Of a DNA stretch of 64,000 nucleotides, positions 9,655 through 18,671 are shown one piece after another; within the stretch, counting starts at the first letter, position 1; each line of letters opens with the position of its first letter. A program made the translations under genes and the position numbers. This DNA comes from Wolbachia endosymbiont (group A) of Bibio marci (lineage in GTDB: Bacteria; Pseudomonadota; Alphaproteobacteria; Rickettsiales; Anaplasmataceae). The notes below the pieces were generated by a model. The model did no database searches. It was given only the letters and a program-made list of their open reading frames with translations, and was not told the origin of the DNA. The stretch spans positions 62,001 through 126,000 of the forward strand of contig NZ_OX366364.1 in assembly GCF_947251645.1 (NCBI RefSeq). The letters run 5' to 3'.

Positions 9655-10626
9655 TTAGATAGAAACAGACTGAGGACTATATTCCTCAGTAAAGACTCTA
9701 TCGTCTCTGACCAAAGAGTTAGCAAGAATAAGCAGTTTTCTCATGGCAGCAGTGGAAGCAATTTTATATGGCTTTTTATATTGATTATATAATCTAGTAA
9801 AGAAAGGGTTGATATAAGAATTAACTTTTTGTGCACTGAGAATACACATGTGTAAAACCGTTCTAACTTGTGATCTACCGCCCTGAATACATCTCTTTCC
9901 TTTACTGAAACCACTGTCTCGATTAAAAGGTGCAAGTCCTGCAAGGCTAGATATTTGCTTTTCTTGAAGGGTTCCAAGTTCGGGCAAATAGCAAATCAAA
10001 GTAATGGCTGTGATTTTACTTACACCTGGTATGCTAGTTATTGATATATATTTTCTTTTAAGCTCTTGGTTTTGATCGATAAATGTAATCATTTCATCTT
10101 CTAAAGTTTTAATTTGATTACGTAAAATCGCGAGAAGCTCCTCTATTTGTTTGATTATAGATGTATCAGTTACCTGTTGGATTTGGGTTTTTTGTATTTT
10201 TGCTATTTCTACAAGTTGGTTTCTACGAGATAATTTTTGTTTCAAGCAATCAATATTACCATTATCAACTGTTAAAGGAGTAACACGCATATCTGTATTA
10301 TTGATATAACGTGAAATGATACTGCAGTCTATTTTATCAGTTTTTGTAGTAATACCAAGGCTTTTAGCATAGTCTCTAACCCATCTAGGTTGAATGACGT
10401 ACACCTCAAAACCATTGCTTAGTAAAGTATAGGCACATAATTTTTCGTATCCACCAGTTGCCTCAAGACCAACTTTGGTTACATTATGCAAACGTAAAAA
10501 GTCCAGCATTTCATCAATGGATTGTACATTGTTTTCAAATATTTTATAATGCTCAAGTGGGTGAATGTGGATATCTAATTTACTTTTGCTAACATCAATG
10601 CCAGCAATAATATTTGATGAATTCAT
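9655..10626 (-). CDS. IS110-family transposase (DEDD recombinase)
   Basis: Intact 323-residue transposase. The N-terminal RuvC-like DEDD domain begins IIAGIDVSKSKLDIHI (first Asp at about residue 10) and has GLEATGGYE (about 53-61) and TKTDKIDCSII (about 95-105). The C-terminal Transposase_20 domain includes SITSIPGVSKITAITLICYL (about 196-215) and GLAPFNRDSGFSKGKRCIQG with the conserved Ser-containing block. IS110-family elements lack conventional inverted repeats and use an element-encoded structured RNA to choose targets. Non-coding DNA lies on both sides (9361-9654 and 10627-10740), so an RNA could be on either. Confidence 0.93.
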   Translation of the reverse strand: MNSSNIIAGIDVSKSKLDIHIHPLEHYKIFENNVQSIDEMLDFLRLHNVTKVGLEATGGYEKLCAYTLLSNGFEVYVIQPRWVRDYAKSLGITTKTDKIDCSIISRYINNTDMRVTPLTVDNGNIDCLKQKLSRRNQLVEIAKIQKTQIQQVTDTSIIKQIEELLAILRNQIKTLEDEMITFIDQNQELKRKYISITSIPGVSKITAITLICYLPELGTLQEKQISSLAGLAPFNRDSGFSKGKRCIQGGRSQVRTVLHMCILSAQKVNSYINPFFTRLYNQYKKPYKIASTAAMRKLLILANSLVRDDRVFTEEYSPQSVSI

Positions 10627-10739
10627 AATTCCTCCATAATAATAACATATACTGCATTTTCCAGTCTTATATACGAGCCTAAAAGCTCAATCAGTTGTTC
10701 GGAACTTTCAGTATAAATTTAAGAGAAGAGAACCTTGCT

Positions 10740-11069
10740 TTCCAACGGTCCCTATGACCAAGAAAGGAAACGGTTCCTCTTCTCTATACATCTTTATATT
10801 ACTGCTTTGTCACACTTATAAAGACTTAATTTCAACATATAAGAAAGGAAAGGAGCCAAGCTTGTTGGTTAAAAAAAATTGGTTGCGACAAAACAGTGGT
10901 CGGAAAGAGAAAGCCAGTTTCTGCATAATTGATGCTCAAAGCGTCAAAAACGCAGATACTGCTGAAAGAAAGGGCTATGATGCAGGTAAAAAGATTTCAG
11001 GGTCATATCGCAGTTGATACACAACACATGCAATTCATATAACAACGGCAGAAGCAACTGATCGTAGCA
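10740..11069 (+). pseudogene. IS5-family transposase remnant
   Basis: Decayed fragment. One open piece (10754-11017) ends in CIIDAQSVKNADTAERKGYD and AGKKISG, recognisable as the first catalytic Asp region of an IS5-family (IS1031-like) transposase. After a frameshift, HAIHITTAEATDR can be read at about 11025-11065. It is cut off at the left end of the IS982-type element at 11070. Much of the protein before the catalytic Asp is internally deleted. Confidence 0.7.
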
Positions 11070-12018
11070 ACCCCAGTTGCGAATTAGAAAGCAGTGAAAA
11101 AGCCAGGAAAATAGAGTAACCTCCGTAAATTATTCACAAAATAGAAAGGTTACCCATGAATAAAAATATAACAGAATTATTTTGCCTGATCGACGATTTT
11201 TGCAATTCAGTTGACAAAAATTTTGCAGAAAAACTTCTACCAAGTGGCAAAAAACCAACCAGGACGCCAGAGATTACGCATTCAGAGATTTTTACCATAA
11301 TATTGCTATATCAAGTGCGACAATTTTAAAATTTTCTATGTGCATTATTTGAAATTATTATACGAAACAGCGTTTCCAAAATTGCCATCCTATAGTAGGT
11401 TTATTAGGCTAAAATCGCGGGTTTTATGGTATTTAGCGCTCTTAATGCAATGGTTTTGCGAACAGTCAAAAGTGACAGGGATTTCGTACATAGATGCAAC
11501 ATCTATCGCTGTTTGCCATCCAAAAAGGACCTCGAGAAACAAAGTTTTCAAAGGGTTGGCAAAGATTGGAAAGACTACCTATGGGTGGTTTTTCGGTACA
11601 TCTAGTAATCAACGAAACTGGCAAAATTCAAGGGGTTACGGTGACAAAAGGCAACGTTGATACCTGTGCCAAATTTAACTCAGAAATTGACTGGATTATT
11701 GTTTGGAGATAAAGGATATATCAAAAAAGATCTTTTTCACGAATTATTCGATAGAGGGTTAAAGCTTGTAACCAGTATAAAAAAGGGTATGAAAAACTCA
11801 TTAATGGCGCTAAATGAGAAGATTTTGTTAAGAAAAAGATCGATTATTGAGACAGTTTTTGGCTCTCTGAAAAACAAATTTGAGATTGAGCATACTCGCC
11901 ACAGATCACCGATAAATTTTTTGGTACACATTTTTTCTACGCTTGTTTCATATTCCATGCAGCCGAAAAAGCCCTGCATTTCTAAGCTTTACTTCGTTGG
12001 CTAATCCGCAACTGGGGT
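11070..12018 (+). mobile_element. Decayed IS982-family element
   Basis: About 949 bases bounded by inverted repeats: ACCCCAGTTGCGAATTAG at the left (11070-11087) and its complement with one mismatch at the right (12001-12018). The internal gene resembles IS982-family transposases. No target duplication is present: the left flank is an IS5 remnant and the right flank a Tn5-like transposase fragment. At least one junction has therefore been rearranged since insertion. Confidence 0.75.
11156..12004 (+). pseudogene. IS982-family transposase, frameshifted
   Basis: Starts MNKNITELFCLIDDFCNSVD at 11156. At least three frame changes are needed (about 11330, 11600 and 11670) to read through to the C-terminal part. 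Recognisable blocks are ISYIDATSIAVCH (first Asp), GLLFGDKGYIKKDLF (second Asp) and KRSIIETVFGSLKNKFEIEH (Glu region), followed by a C-terminus ending near 12004. It is not functional as it stands. Confidence 0.8.
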
Positions 12019-12371
12019 TTTCAACAGTTTTAATTATATGACTGTCTAATATCTTTCTTTCAGAAATGGCATCGTTTTGGAAAAATCTATAAGCTGCTTT
12101 ACTTTGATGCCAATCTTCACAAGCTTGATTTATTGAATGTTCAGGCGATTCAGCAAAACTATTAACTATTTTTAAAAGCCTTTTACTTAATCTTTTATCA
12201 CCAAAATTAACAATTCCAAATTCACTTTCTGCCCATTCACCAGTTGAGGTGCTTAAATTTCTTTTTACCATATATTTCCATTTTTAGACCATAGATCTAT
12301 TTATAGTAAAAAGTTGAATTAGTAAAATAGCAGCTTTTTCACCATTTATAGATTTATGGGTAATAGTAAGG
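12019..12371 (-). mobile_element. Truncated Tn5-like (IS4 family, IS50 group) element, 5-prime end only
   Basis: The right end (minus-strand 5-prime end) reads CTTACTATTACCCATAA in reverse complement (about 12355-12371), the same terminus as the full copy at 22289-23817. The transposase N-terminus (MVKRNLSTSTGEWAESEFG, start at 12271) is identical to that copy until it is cut at about 12020 by the right end of the IS982-type element. The remaining C-terminal part is absent. Confidence 0.8.
12020..12271 (-). pseudogene. Tn5-like transposase, N-terminal fragment
   Basis: Encodes about the first 84 residues of a Tn5/IS50-type transposase (EFGIVNFGDKRLSKRLLKIV, then HQSKAAYRFFQNDAISERKI), identical in sequence to the N-terminus of the copy starting at 22392. 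It is disrupted by the IS982-type element. No catalytic residues remain. Confidence 0.8.
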
Positions 12372-12597
12372 TTCTGAAGTCGAGGGGAGAAGGCATAAGT
12401 GTTGAAAGTACCAAAAATGGCGTTATATAAGGTGATTGACGGCATCCTCCTGATATTAGGATAATTGAGCGTATAAAAGAATCATTAAGGTCTAACGTAA
12501 ACTGTAATAGCGCTATTTTAAATCCGCGTAAGTTGTTTCTGATTTTATAAACGAGAAATAACAAAGCTGTAATAATGATCATATAAATATACACTTT

Positions 12598-14056
12598 GTA
12601 TCCGTTCAGGCAATGGCGTCAACTTAAGGAAAAATATAAGCGATAGTGTGTAAAATTTCTCTCTAAATTTTTTACCATTAAATTATCCAGAAGCCGCAGG
12701 AAACAGCACTTTTGTTTCTATTTTATTTCAACAAAGAAGTTTAAAATGTGTCCTTTTTAGGTGAAACATGCAAAAAGGAAAAAATTTTATTCTACAAATT
12801 AAAAATATAATATACTCGAAAGCTTTTCAGAGAATCCATTGTGTTGAGTTTCACGCGAACAAGAAAACTCCCTTTTACGACAGTATTTTCTATGATTTTA
12901 AAGTTAGTTAAAAAAAGTTTGGGAATAGAATGTGAACTTATGGATCCACTAACTTGTAAAGTTCCACCCTCAAAGCAAGCTTTTTCTAAAGCAAGATATA
13001 AGATTTATCATACAGGTTTTAAAGAGTTATTGGAGCTAAGCATCCAAACAGCCTATCAAGATGAACCTGAGCTGGAGAGGCTATAGACTTATTGCAGCAG
13101 ATGGTTCTGGTATGAGATTACCCAGCTCTGAGGAAATTGTATCCGAGTTTGGCCGTTTTAAACCAAATGGAACAACAGGCACAATGCCACCATTGGCAAT
13201 TTGTTTGTTGATTTATGTACTTCACTGATTTGCAGTGCTCGCCTTGCGGCTTGGAATATAGGCGAACAAACGTTGGCGGAAGAGCAATTACCCGAAGTTA
13301 TCACTCAAATGCGTTCATTAAATCAAAAGAAATTATTATTTATCTATGATCGTGGTTATCCTTCAGTAAAATTCATTCAGCAGCATTATGATTTGGAAGT
13401 AGATTTTATTTTTCGCTTGCAAAAAAGAAATTATAGCAAGCTATGGGAACGAATTGCATCTGGCGAATTAGATTTCGATTTTATATTAGAAAATGAAAAG
13501 CTAAAAAATAAAATGAAAGGACAGAAAGTAAGAGTTATAGTGCTGACATTAGCCAACGGAGAAACAGAGGACTTCACTTTTTGATCGAGAAAAATTTACT
13601 TTGGAAGATATCAGTAAAGCTTATGTATTAAGGTGGCACATAGAGGAGTGCTATAAACGACTCAAAGTAGGAGCAGAGTTAGAGAATTTTTCTGGGGTGA
13701 ATTTAGAGGCTGTATTACAAGAATTTTGGGCAAACTTGGTCATGTGCAATATATTATCGCTTCATATGTGTGATGCACAAGGGCCTTGGAACCCAGATCA
13801 AATTGCTGAGTATCGTTTAAATTTTTCAGTTTTATTTGGTGTGATGAGACAGAAACTTTATCAAGTGCTTGTTGGAAGTTGTTTGCCAAAAAACTTTCAA
13901 GCCCTTTTTGATAGAGCAAGTATACGTGCTAAAGTTAAGATCCGACCAGGGCGATTATATAGCCGCAACAAGGTAGATAAGCCCAAACGCCATCATGTCT
14001 TTAGGAGAGTTTGCTAATGAAAGCTCTTAAGTTGACGCCATTGGCTGAACGGATAC
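12598..14056 (+). mobile_element. IS4-type element nested in the IS231-like element, decayed
   Basis: A 1459-base element with long inverted ends: GTATCCGTTCAGGCAATGGC at the left, and its complement ending CTGAACGGATAC at the right (31 bases, one mismatch). An exact 8-base target duplication TACACTTT is present at 12590-12597 and 14057-14064. It lies inside the transposase of the surrounding element. A second, truncated copy of this element is at 40689-41305, beside purF. Confidence 0.85.
12841..14017 (+). pseudogene. IS4-family transposase, three frameshifts
   Basis: Starts MLSFTRTRKLPFTTVFSMIL at 12841. Frame breaks occur near 13070, 13200 and 13584. Landmarks are YRLIAADGSGMRLP (first Asp), KKLLFIYDRGYPSVKFI (second Asp) and YVLRWHIEECYKRLKVGAEL (the YREK-like Glu region), followed by a C-terminus at 14017. 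The complete set of IS4 landmarks is present but no single reading frame is intact. Confidence 0.82.
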
Positions 14057-14956
14057 TACACTTTTATCCCATTCATGGCATAACTTAAAAAGTGCTTATA
14101 TCCAAGGTTTTGCTTTATAAACTTAAAAAATACCTCTATGTCCCACCTGCGCCTATATAGTTCTGTTACTTCATAAGCTGGCATTTCAAACAAGTTGGTT
14201 AAAAACCGTATTTCATTTCCAGTCTTGTTTCGTATTTTTATTAAACGTAGGTCATTGCCACTTTACTTTTTGCTTGATAGAGATTGACTGTTATATCCTC
14301 CAAAATTTCTTGGTTGTTGTTTTTGAGCAATTTCATTCTTTTCCATAATGTTATACCTTCTTTTTAAGTGAATTCTTGTAATAAATTTATATTCCTTTTT
14401 ATCAAACTCAATGAAAGTTCCGGTTTTTGCAATTCCCCTATCAAATATCCTCTTTTTCAACTTTAGCTTCATTAATTGCTCTTACCAATGCTATATCTTC
14501 GCTACCTTCTTCTTGCCCTTTACAAAATCTTATGCTTGTCGGCTTTAATCCAACACTGACTTTCACTTATTACTCTTACCACCTACTTTTAACCCATCTT
14601 TTATAAGGTAACCTGATAAATTTATGATTGTTGAATCAAATCTATGTAAGTTATTAGATGTTTTTTTAGGTAATAATTTTTCAACTTTATTTATTAAATC
14701 GATATATATCCCTTTAAAATAATCAGAACTTTTAACCTTTTCGACAAACCGCTGTATGTTTTCATCATCATTTTTATCTATTACACATCTGTTTATTACC
14801 ACTTCTAGCGCTCTTAGGCTTGTTTTCTGCCCCATTAATATTAGCTTCATTAGACCCTTAAATATAATTTTGCCCAATAGTTTACTTATCTACCTCACTC
14901 CAATCTTTCTAGGTCCTCATCTTTAATTAATTTTAGTATTCCTTCTATTTGATCCA
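14057..14956 (-). pseudogene. IS4-family (IS231-like) transposase, broken and interrupted
   Basis: Starts at 14956 (MDQIEGILKLIKDEDLERLE) and runs leftward with several frameshifts and stops. Readable blocks are NLHRFDSTIINLSGYLIKDG (first catalytic Asp region), IFDRGIAKTGTFIEFDKKEY (second Asp region) and ELYRRRWDIEVFFKFIKQNL (Glu region, about 14090-14160). It is interrupted at 14057. The C-terminal remainder (KIRNNLRGFKIALLQFTLDL) resumes at about 12450-12597 beyond the nested element. Confidence 0.75.
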
Positions 14957-15058
14957 TTATTACCTCCATTTTTTTGTAATAATAGCTCTTTACATCCTTT
15001 CAGTACCACTTTCAACACTTATGGGGGAGAAGGGTGACTTTCTCTCCTTAGATAACCT

Positions 15059-16222
15059 CTAGCTATACGCAACAACTTTACTTTCAACAATTTTATTAGC
15101 AATAATACGACTTTCACAATCAATATTTATTATATCAGATAGTGAATTAATATCAGTATAACTATCAAAACTTTCCATTGTTGATTCCACTACCTCTACT
15201 ATTTTTAAAAAGCCGATTCGTGACTTCAAAAATTCATTAACAGCTATTTCATTTGCAGCATTGAGCACAATACTGTTTGTTTGTGGAGTAGAAGAGTTTA
15301 ACACTGCCATGCTAAGCTTTAGCGCAGGGAAATGCTTATGGTCTGGCTCTTGAAAGGTCAATTTTCCTTGCTTTGTTAGGTCTAGTTTATAATTTAAAGC
15401 TGATCTTTCTGGCCAAGATAGAGCATATGAAATAGGAATTGCCATGTCAGTCTCTGCAAGCACAGCAAAGTTGAAACCATCCTTATAAACTACGATTCCA
15501 TGTACTATTGACTCAGGATGCACTACTGCTTCAATTTTATTCGGGCTGATATTAAACAAGTTATGTGCTTCTATTATCTCTAGTGCCTTATTCATCATTG
15601 TTGCGCTATCAACCGAGATTTTCTTTCCCATATTCCAAGTGGGGTGACTAAGCGCCTTATCTACCATGACATTTCTTAATTGCTCAAGACTATAATTTAA
15701 GAATGGTCCACCAGAAGCAGTAAGTATGATCTTTTCTACGCATTTATCGTCATTTTGCAAAACTTGAAAAATTGCGTTGTGTTCAGAGTCGATAGGGATT
15801 ATTTGTACGTTTTTTTCTTTAGCTTTTTCGAGTAATAACTTTCCACCGCAAACAATGCTTTCTTTGTTTGCCAATGCAATGACTTTGGTACCGCTTTCTA
15901 TAACTTCCATAACTGGCCCAAGGCCTGCAATGCCAACTATTGCAACAACTGAGAGATCAACAGGTATGGTAGCAATATTTGTAGCGCCAATTGCTATTTT
16001 TGCATCTGTACCAAGTAGACTTTCTTTTAAATCTTTGTAAAACCTTTCATCGGAGATAGCAACGTATTTTGCATTCAGCAGTTTTGCTTGGTGTGCCAGT
16101 AGAGCAAAGTCTGAATGGGCACTTAGTGCTTCCACTTGGTATTCTTCTTTTCTCTTTGAGAGCAAATCTACAGTCTTTTTTCCAATGCTTCCTGTTGATC
16201 CTAAAACTGAAACCTTTTTCAC
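15059..16222 (-). CDS. dxr: 1-deoxy-D-xylulose 5-phosphate reductoisomerase Dxr
   Basis: Second enzyme of the MEP isoprenoid pathway, making 2-C-methyl-D-erythritol 4-phosphate with NADPH. The 387-residue length is usual. Motifs are the NADPH-binding GSTGSIGKKTVDLL at about 8-21, ALANKESIVCGG (about 116-127), PIDSEHNAIFQ (metal-binding Asp and Glu), TASGGPFLNY, and SVDSATMMNKALEIIEAHN. The 3-prime end is intact although an IS231-like element ends 36 bases away. Confidence 0.97.
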   Translation of the reverse strand: MKKVSVLGSTGSIGKKTVDLLSKRKEEYQVEALSAHSDFALLAHQAKLLNAKYVAISDERFYKDLKESLLGTDAKIAIGATNIATIPVDLSVVAIVGIAGLGPVMEVIESGTKVIALANKESIVCGGKLLLEKAKEKNVQIIPIDSEHNAIFQVLQNDDKCVEKIILTASGGPFLNYSLEQLRNVMVDKALSHPTWNMGKKISVDSATMMNKALEIIEAHNLFNISPNKIEAVVHPESIVHGIVVYKDGFNFAVLAETDMAIPISYALSWPERSALNYKLDLTKQGKLTFQEPDHKHFPALKLSMAVLNSSTPQTNSIVLNAANEIAVNEFLKSRIGFLKIVEVVESTMESFDSYTDINSLSDIINIDCESRIIANKIVESKVVAYS

Positions 16223-16295
16223 TAAGACAAACTCATAACAATAGCAACTTTTCTTATTAGGCCTTCTTGCATACTATTCAGCAGTTTTTAAGCGT

Positions 16296-16793
16296 TTAAC
16301 CAAGTTCATGCCCGTGGTCATCGCCAACAGACGGTGAAGGACCAGGCGAAAAAGATTGACCATGGTGGTCACCTGCATCATGCATGTCTTGCAAACCATC
16401 AGCATTATGAGCCATTTCATTATTGGCATGAGGGTAATCATCTGAGTGAGGTCCATCATCACCATGAGCCATATCCATTCCTTCTGATGGCATATCTTCT
16501 CCACCTCCACCTGAAAAATATTCTGCAAGGCTTTCAAGAAATTTTATGCCAAACATATTACCTGATTTTCCAAGCAGTGTTACTAAACTACTGCCACTTA
16601 CCAAACTTTCAAACACATTATTATAAGCAGCAATCGCCCCTTCATGAAAGTTGAACAACCACTTCATTCCATCGACAACTGTTGAAACAGAGTCACTATG
16701 ACCAAGACCAAAACCACTTTTCTCACCAGCGGCTTCCTGGTGTTGCTGCTGCGCTTGCCATTCTGCAATATTTGGACCTTGAGCTTCACTCAT
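16296..16793 (-). CDS. Unrecognised His/Asp/Gly-rich protein
   Basis: Not recognised as a known family. The 165-residue protein has a Gln-rich N-terminus (WQAQQQHQEAAGEK). A more ordinary middle (about 35-92) has two amphipathic or weakly hydrophobic stretches (VDGMKWLFNFHEGAIAAYNN, GKSGNMFGIKFLESLAEYF). After a GGGGE run, a low-complexity tail (about 95-165) is very rich in His, Asp, Gly and Met. There is no signal peptide. The tail could bind divalent metal, which is inference from composition only. It stands alone on minus between mlaF and dxr. Confidence 0.7.
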   Translation of the reverse strand: MSEAQGPNIAEWQAQQQHQEAAGEKSGFGLGHSDSVSTVVDGMKWLFNFHEGAIAAYNNVFESLVSGSSLVTLLGKSGNMFGIKFLESLAEYFSGGGGEDMPSEGMDMAHGDDGPHSDDYPHANNEMAHNADGLQDMHDAGDHHGQSFSPGPSPSVGDDHGHELG

Positions 16794-16998
16794 AAATTTT
16801 TACTCTCAACCTTAAGCTATTATTTTATCACAAATATTGCAAAATATCAATAGAGCTTTTGAATATAGCTAATACAAACAACTTCTGCCACCTTATATAG
16901 GATCCAGTTTGAAAAAAATCTGAATTCCAATGTCTGCTACCTTTTACAAAGTTAAAACTTAAAAATATGACTGTTAGCAACAGTGTATATATCTTTAG

Positions 16999-17700
16999 CT
17001 ATATATAACGAATGAATTTTTTTATATATTCGTTATTAGTATTTTGTATTTCCTGAACAGTTCCATGGGAAATGATCTCCCCTTCATATAATACTGCTAT
17101 TTTGTCAGCTATTTTAAATGCGCTATGAATATCATGTGTAATCGTGATAATTGTAGTGTTAAGATCTTTAGATAATTTTATTATTATCTCGTTTACTATA
17201 TCTGACATAATTGGGTCCAATCCTGAAGTTGGCTCATCTAATATGATGATTTCTGGATTGTGTGCAATTGCCCTTGCAAGTGCTACTCTTTTTTTCATTC
17301 CACCTGACAACTCTATTGGAAACATATCTGCTATATTTTCTTCCAATCCAACATCATTTAGCTTTTCGATTGCTAGCTGTTTTGCCTCCTTTTTGCTGAT
17401 ATTAAAGCGCTTTTTATAATTAAAAGATATATTTTCCCACACTGTAACGTAGTCAAATAAAGCGGAATTTTGAAATAAAACCCCAAATTTATTTTTGCTT
17501 TTACTATTTATTTTAACAGACCCTGAGTCTGGAGCAAGCAAGCCGATAATTGTTTTTGTTAGTACAGATTTGCCGCTTCCTGAGCCGCCAAGTATGACTA
17601 ATGATTCCCCTTTTAATATATCAAAATTTAGATCTTTTAGTACTGTCCTATCATCAAAAGATAAGCTTAAGTTCAATATTGATATTATGGGATTACGCAT
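16999..17700 (-). CDS. mlaF: Lipid-transport ABC ATPase MlaF
   Basis: ATPase of the Mla phospholipid transport system at the inner membrane. The 233-residue protein has Walker A GGSGSGKSVLTKTI (about 37-50), a Q-loop (FGVLFQNSALFDYV), signature LSGGMKKRVALARAIA (about 132-147), Walker B plus D-loop IIILDEPTSGLDPI (about 152-165), and the switch His in TITHD. The GMKKR signature and SALFD segment are typical of MlaF-like ATPases. It overlaps mlaE by eight bases. The partner MlaD is encoded at about 36 kb. Confidence 0.93.
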   Translation of the reverse strand: MRNPIISILNLSLSFDDRTVLKDLNFDILKGESLVILGGSGSGKSVLTKTIIGLLAPDSGSVKINSKSKNKFGVLFQNSALFDYVTVWENISFNYKKRFNISKKEAKQLAIEKLNDVGLEENIADMFPIELSGGMKKRVALARAIAHNPEIIILDEPTSGLDPIMSDIVNEIIIKLSKDLNTTIITITHDIHSAFKIADKIAVLYEGEIISHGTVQEIQNTNNEYIKKFIRYI

Positions 17701-18475
17701 GTATCAAAGTAATCATGTAGTTTGCTAAAATGATCAGTATGGACGATAAAACAACAGTTGATGTTGTAGCAACACCTACTCCTCGTGCACCTTCTTTGCA
17801 ATGGTAACCGTAATAGCAGCTTGAGACAGAAATTATGGCACCAAATGCAGTTGCTTTAGCTAGCCCAGTTATAAAATCGTACGTATTAAAGAACTGAGCT
17901 GTGTATTTAATGTATATATTTAAATTGTGGTTAAATTCGAAGACTGCAGTGATACATCCTCCAAATATTCCTATTAGATCTGCACATACTGTAAGTATGG
18001 GAAATACTATGATTGACGCTAAAATCCTTGGTGCAATTAAATATTTGAAAGGGTTGATGTTCAAAGTTGTAAGGGCATCTATTTGCTCGGTGATGCGCAT
18101 TGTACCAATTTCTGCCGCAATTGATGATCCAACCTTTCCTACCATTATTAAGCTGATCAAAACTGGTCCTAACTCTTTAATGATAGTGATTGTAACAAGT
18201 TTGGGTATTATCTGTTCTTGGTTAATTAATGAGTCACTCAAGCTGCTTTGTAAAACTATCGCCGCTCCTATAAAAACTCCAGTGAGCCCAACAATTGGCA
18301 GAGAGAAAAAGCCTATCTCTATAATTTGTCTTGCTACGTTGCTAAAATAATATGGCGGCACGAAGCAGTGGTATAGAGATTGAATAAAAAATATGAATGC
18401 ACTACCAAGCCTTAACAAAAAATTGATAAAGTACCTACCAATTATTCTAACACTATTTATATCAAAAAAGCTCAC
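17693..18475 (-). CDS. mlaE: ABC transporter permease MlaE
   Basis: Inner-membrane permease of the Mla lipid transporter, 260 residues. The MlaE family core is visible: GVFIGAAIVLQSSLSD (about 65-80), then the conserved LGPVLISLIMVGKVGSSIAA with EIGTMRITEQIDAL (about 106-139), and a C-terminal stretch of hydrophobic segments (about 145-258). It is transcribed ahead of mlaF with an eight-base overlap, so the two form an operon lacking mlaD, mlaC and mlaB. Confidence 0.93.
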   Translation of the reverse strand: MSFFDINSVRIIGRYFINFLLRLGSAFIFFIQSLYHCFVPPYYFSNVARQIIEIGFFSLPIVGLTGVFIGAAIVLQSSLSDSLINQEQIIPKLVTITIIKELGPVLISLIMVGKVGSSIAAEIGTMRITEQIDALTTLNINPFKYLIAPRILASIIVFPILTVCADLIGIFGGCITAVFEFNHNLNIYIKYTAQFFNTYDFITGLAKATAFGAIISVSSCYYGYHCKEGARGVGVATTSTVVLSSILIILANYMITLIHA

Positions 18476-18671
18476 TTTGTGTTCATTTTAGCTAGAGGTT
18501 AGTCTTACTGATTTTATTAAAATTTTTATTAACTTTATCGCAAAGTATAGCTGAGATATGTTTTAAGTTCAATAGCTAACGTAACTTTACCTTATACCGC
18601 ACACAACTATACGAACGTTTATCTTTCTAAAAGCAATTTGCATAACAAATGATGTCATTCCAGTCTGGAAT

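Larger units (their letters stand above)
12394..15023 (-). mobile_element. IS4-family (IS231-like) element, decayed, with nested IS4-type element
   Basis: Bounded by inverted repeats CATAAGTGTTGAAAGTACC (from 12394) and GTACCACTTTCAACACTTATG (to 15023), with a perfect 10-base target duplication GGGGAGAAGG (12384-12393 and 15024-15033). A 10-base duplication and G-rich target fit the IS231-like branch of IS4. The transposase on minus is split by a second IS4-type element at 12598-14056. The right end stops only 36 bases before the dxr stop codon. A truncated relative occupies 23862-24065. Confidence 0.82.

Noticed and set aside
10721..10784. AGAGAAGAGAACC and GGTTCCTCTTCTCT as inverted ends of an IS
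   Set aside because: Only 35 bases separate the arms and the second lies within the remnant reading frame, so a chance hairpin is as likely.
12346..12594. An apparent 82-codon minus-strand gene
   Set aside because: It is the C-terminal remainder of the IS231-like transposase (KIRNNLRGFKIALLQF) separated by the nested element, read through the element end.
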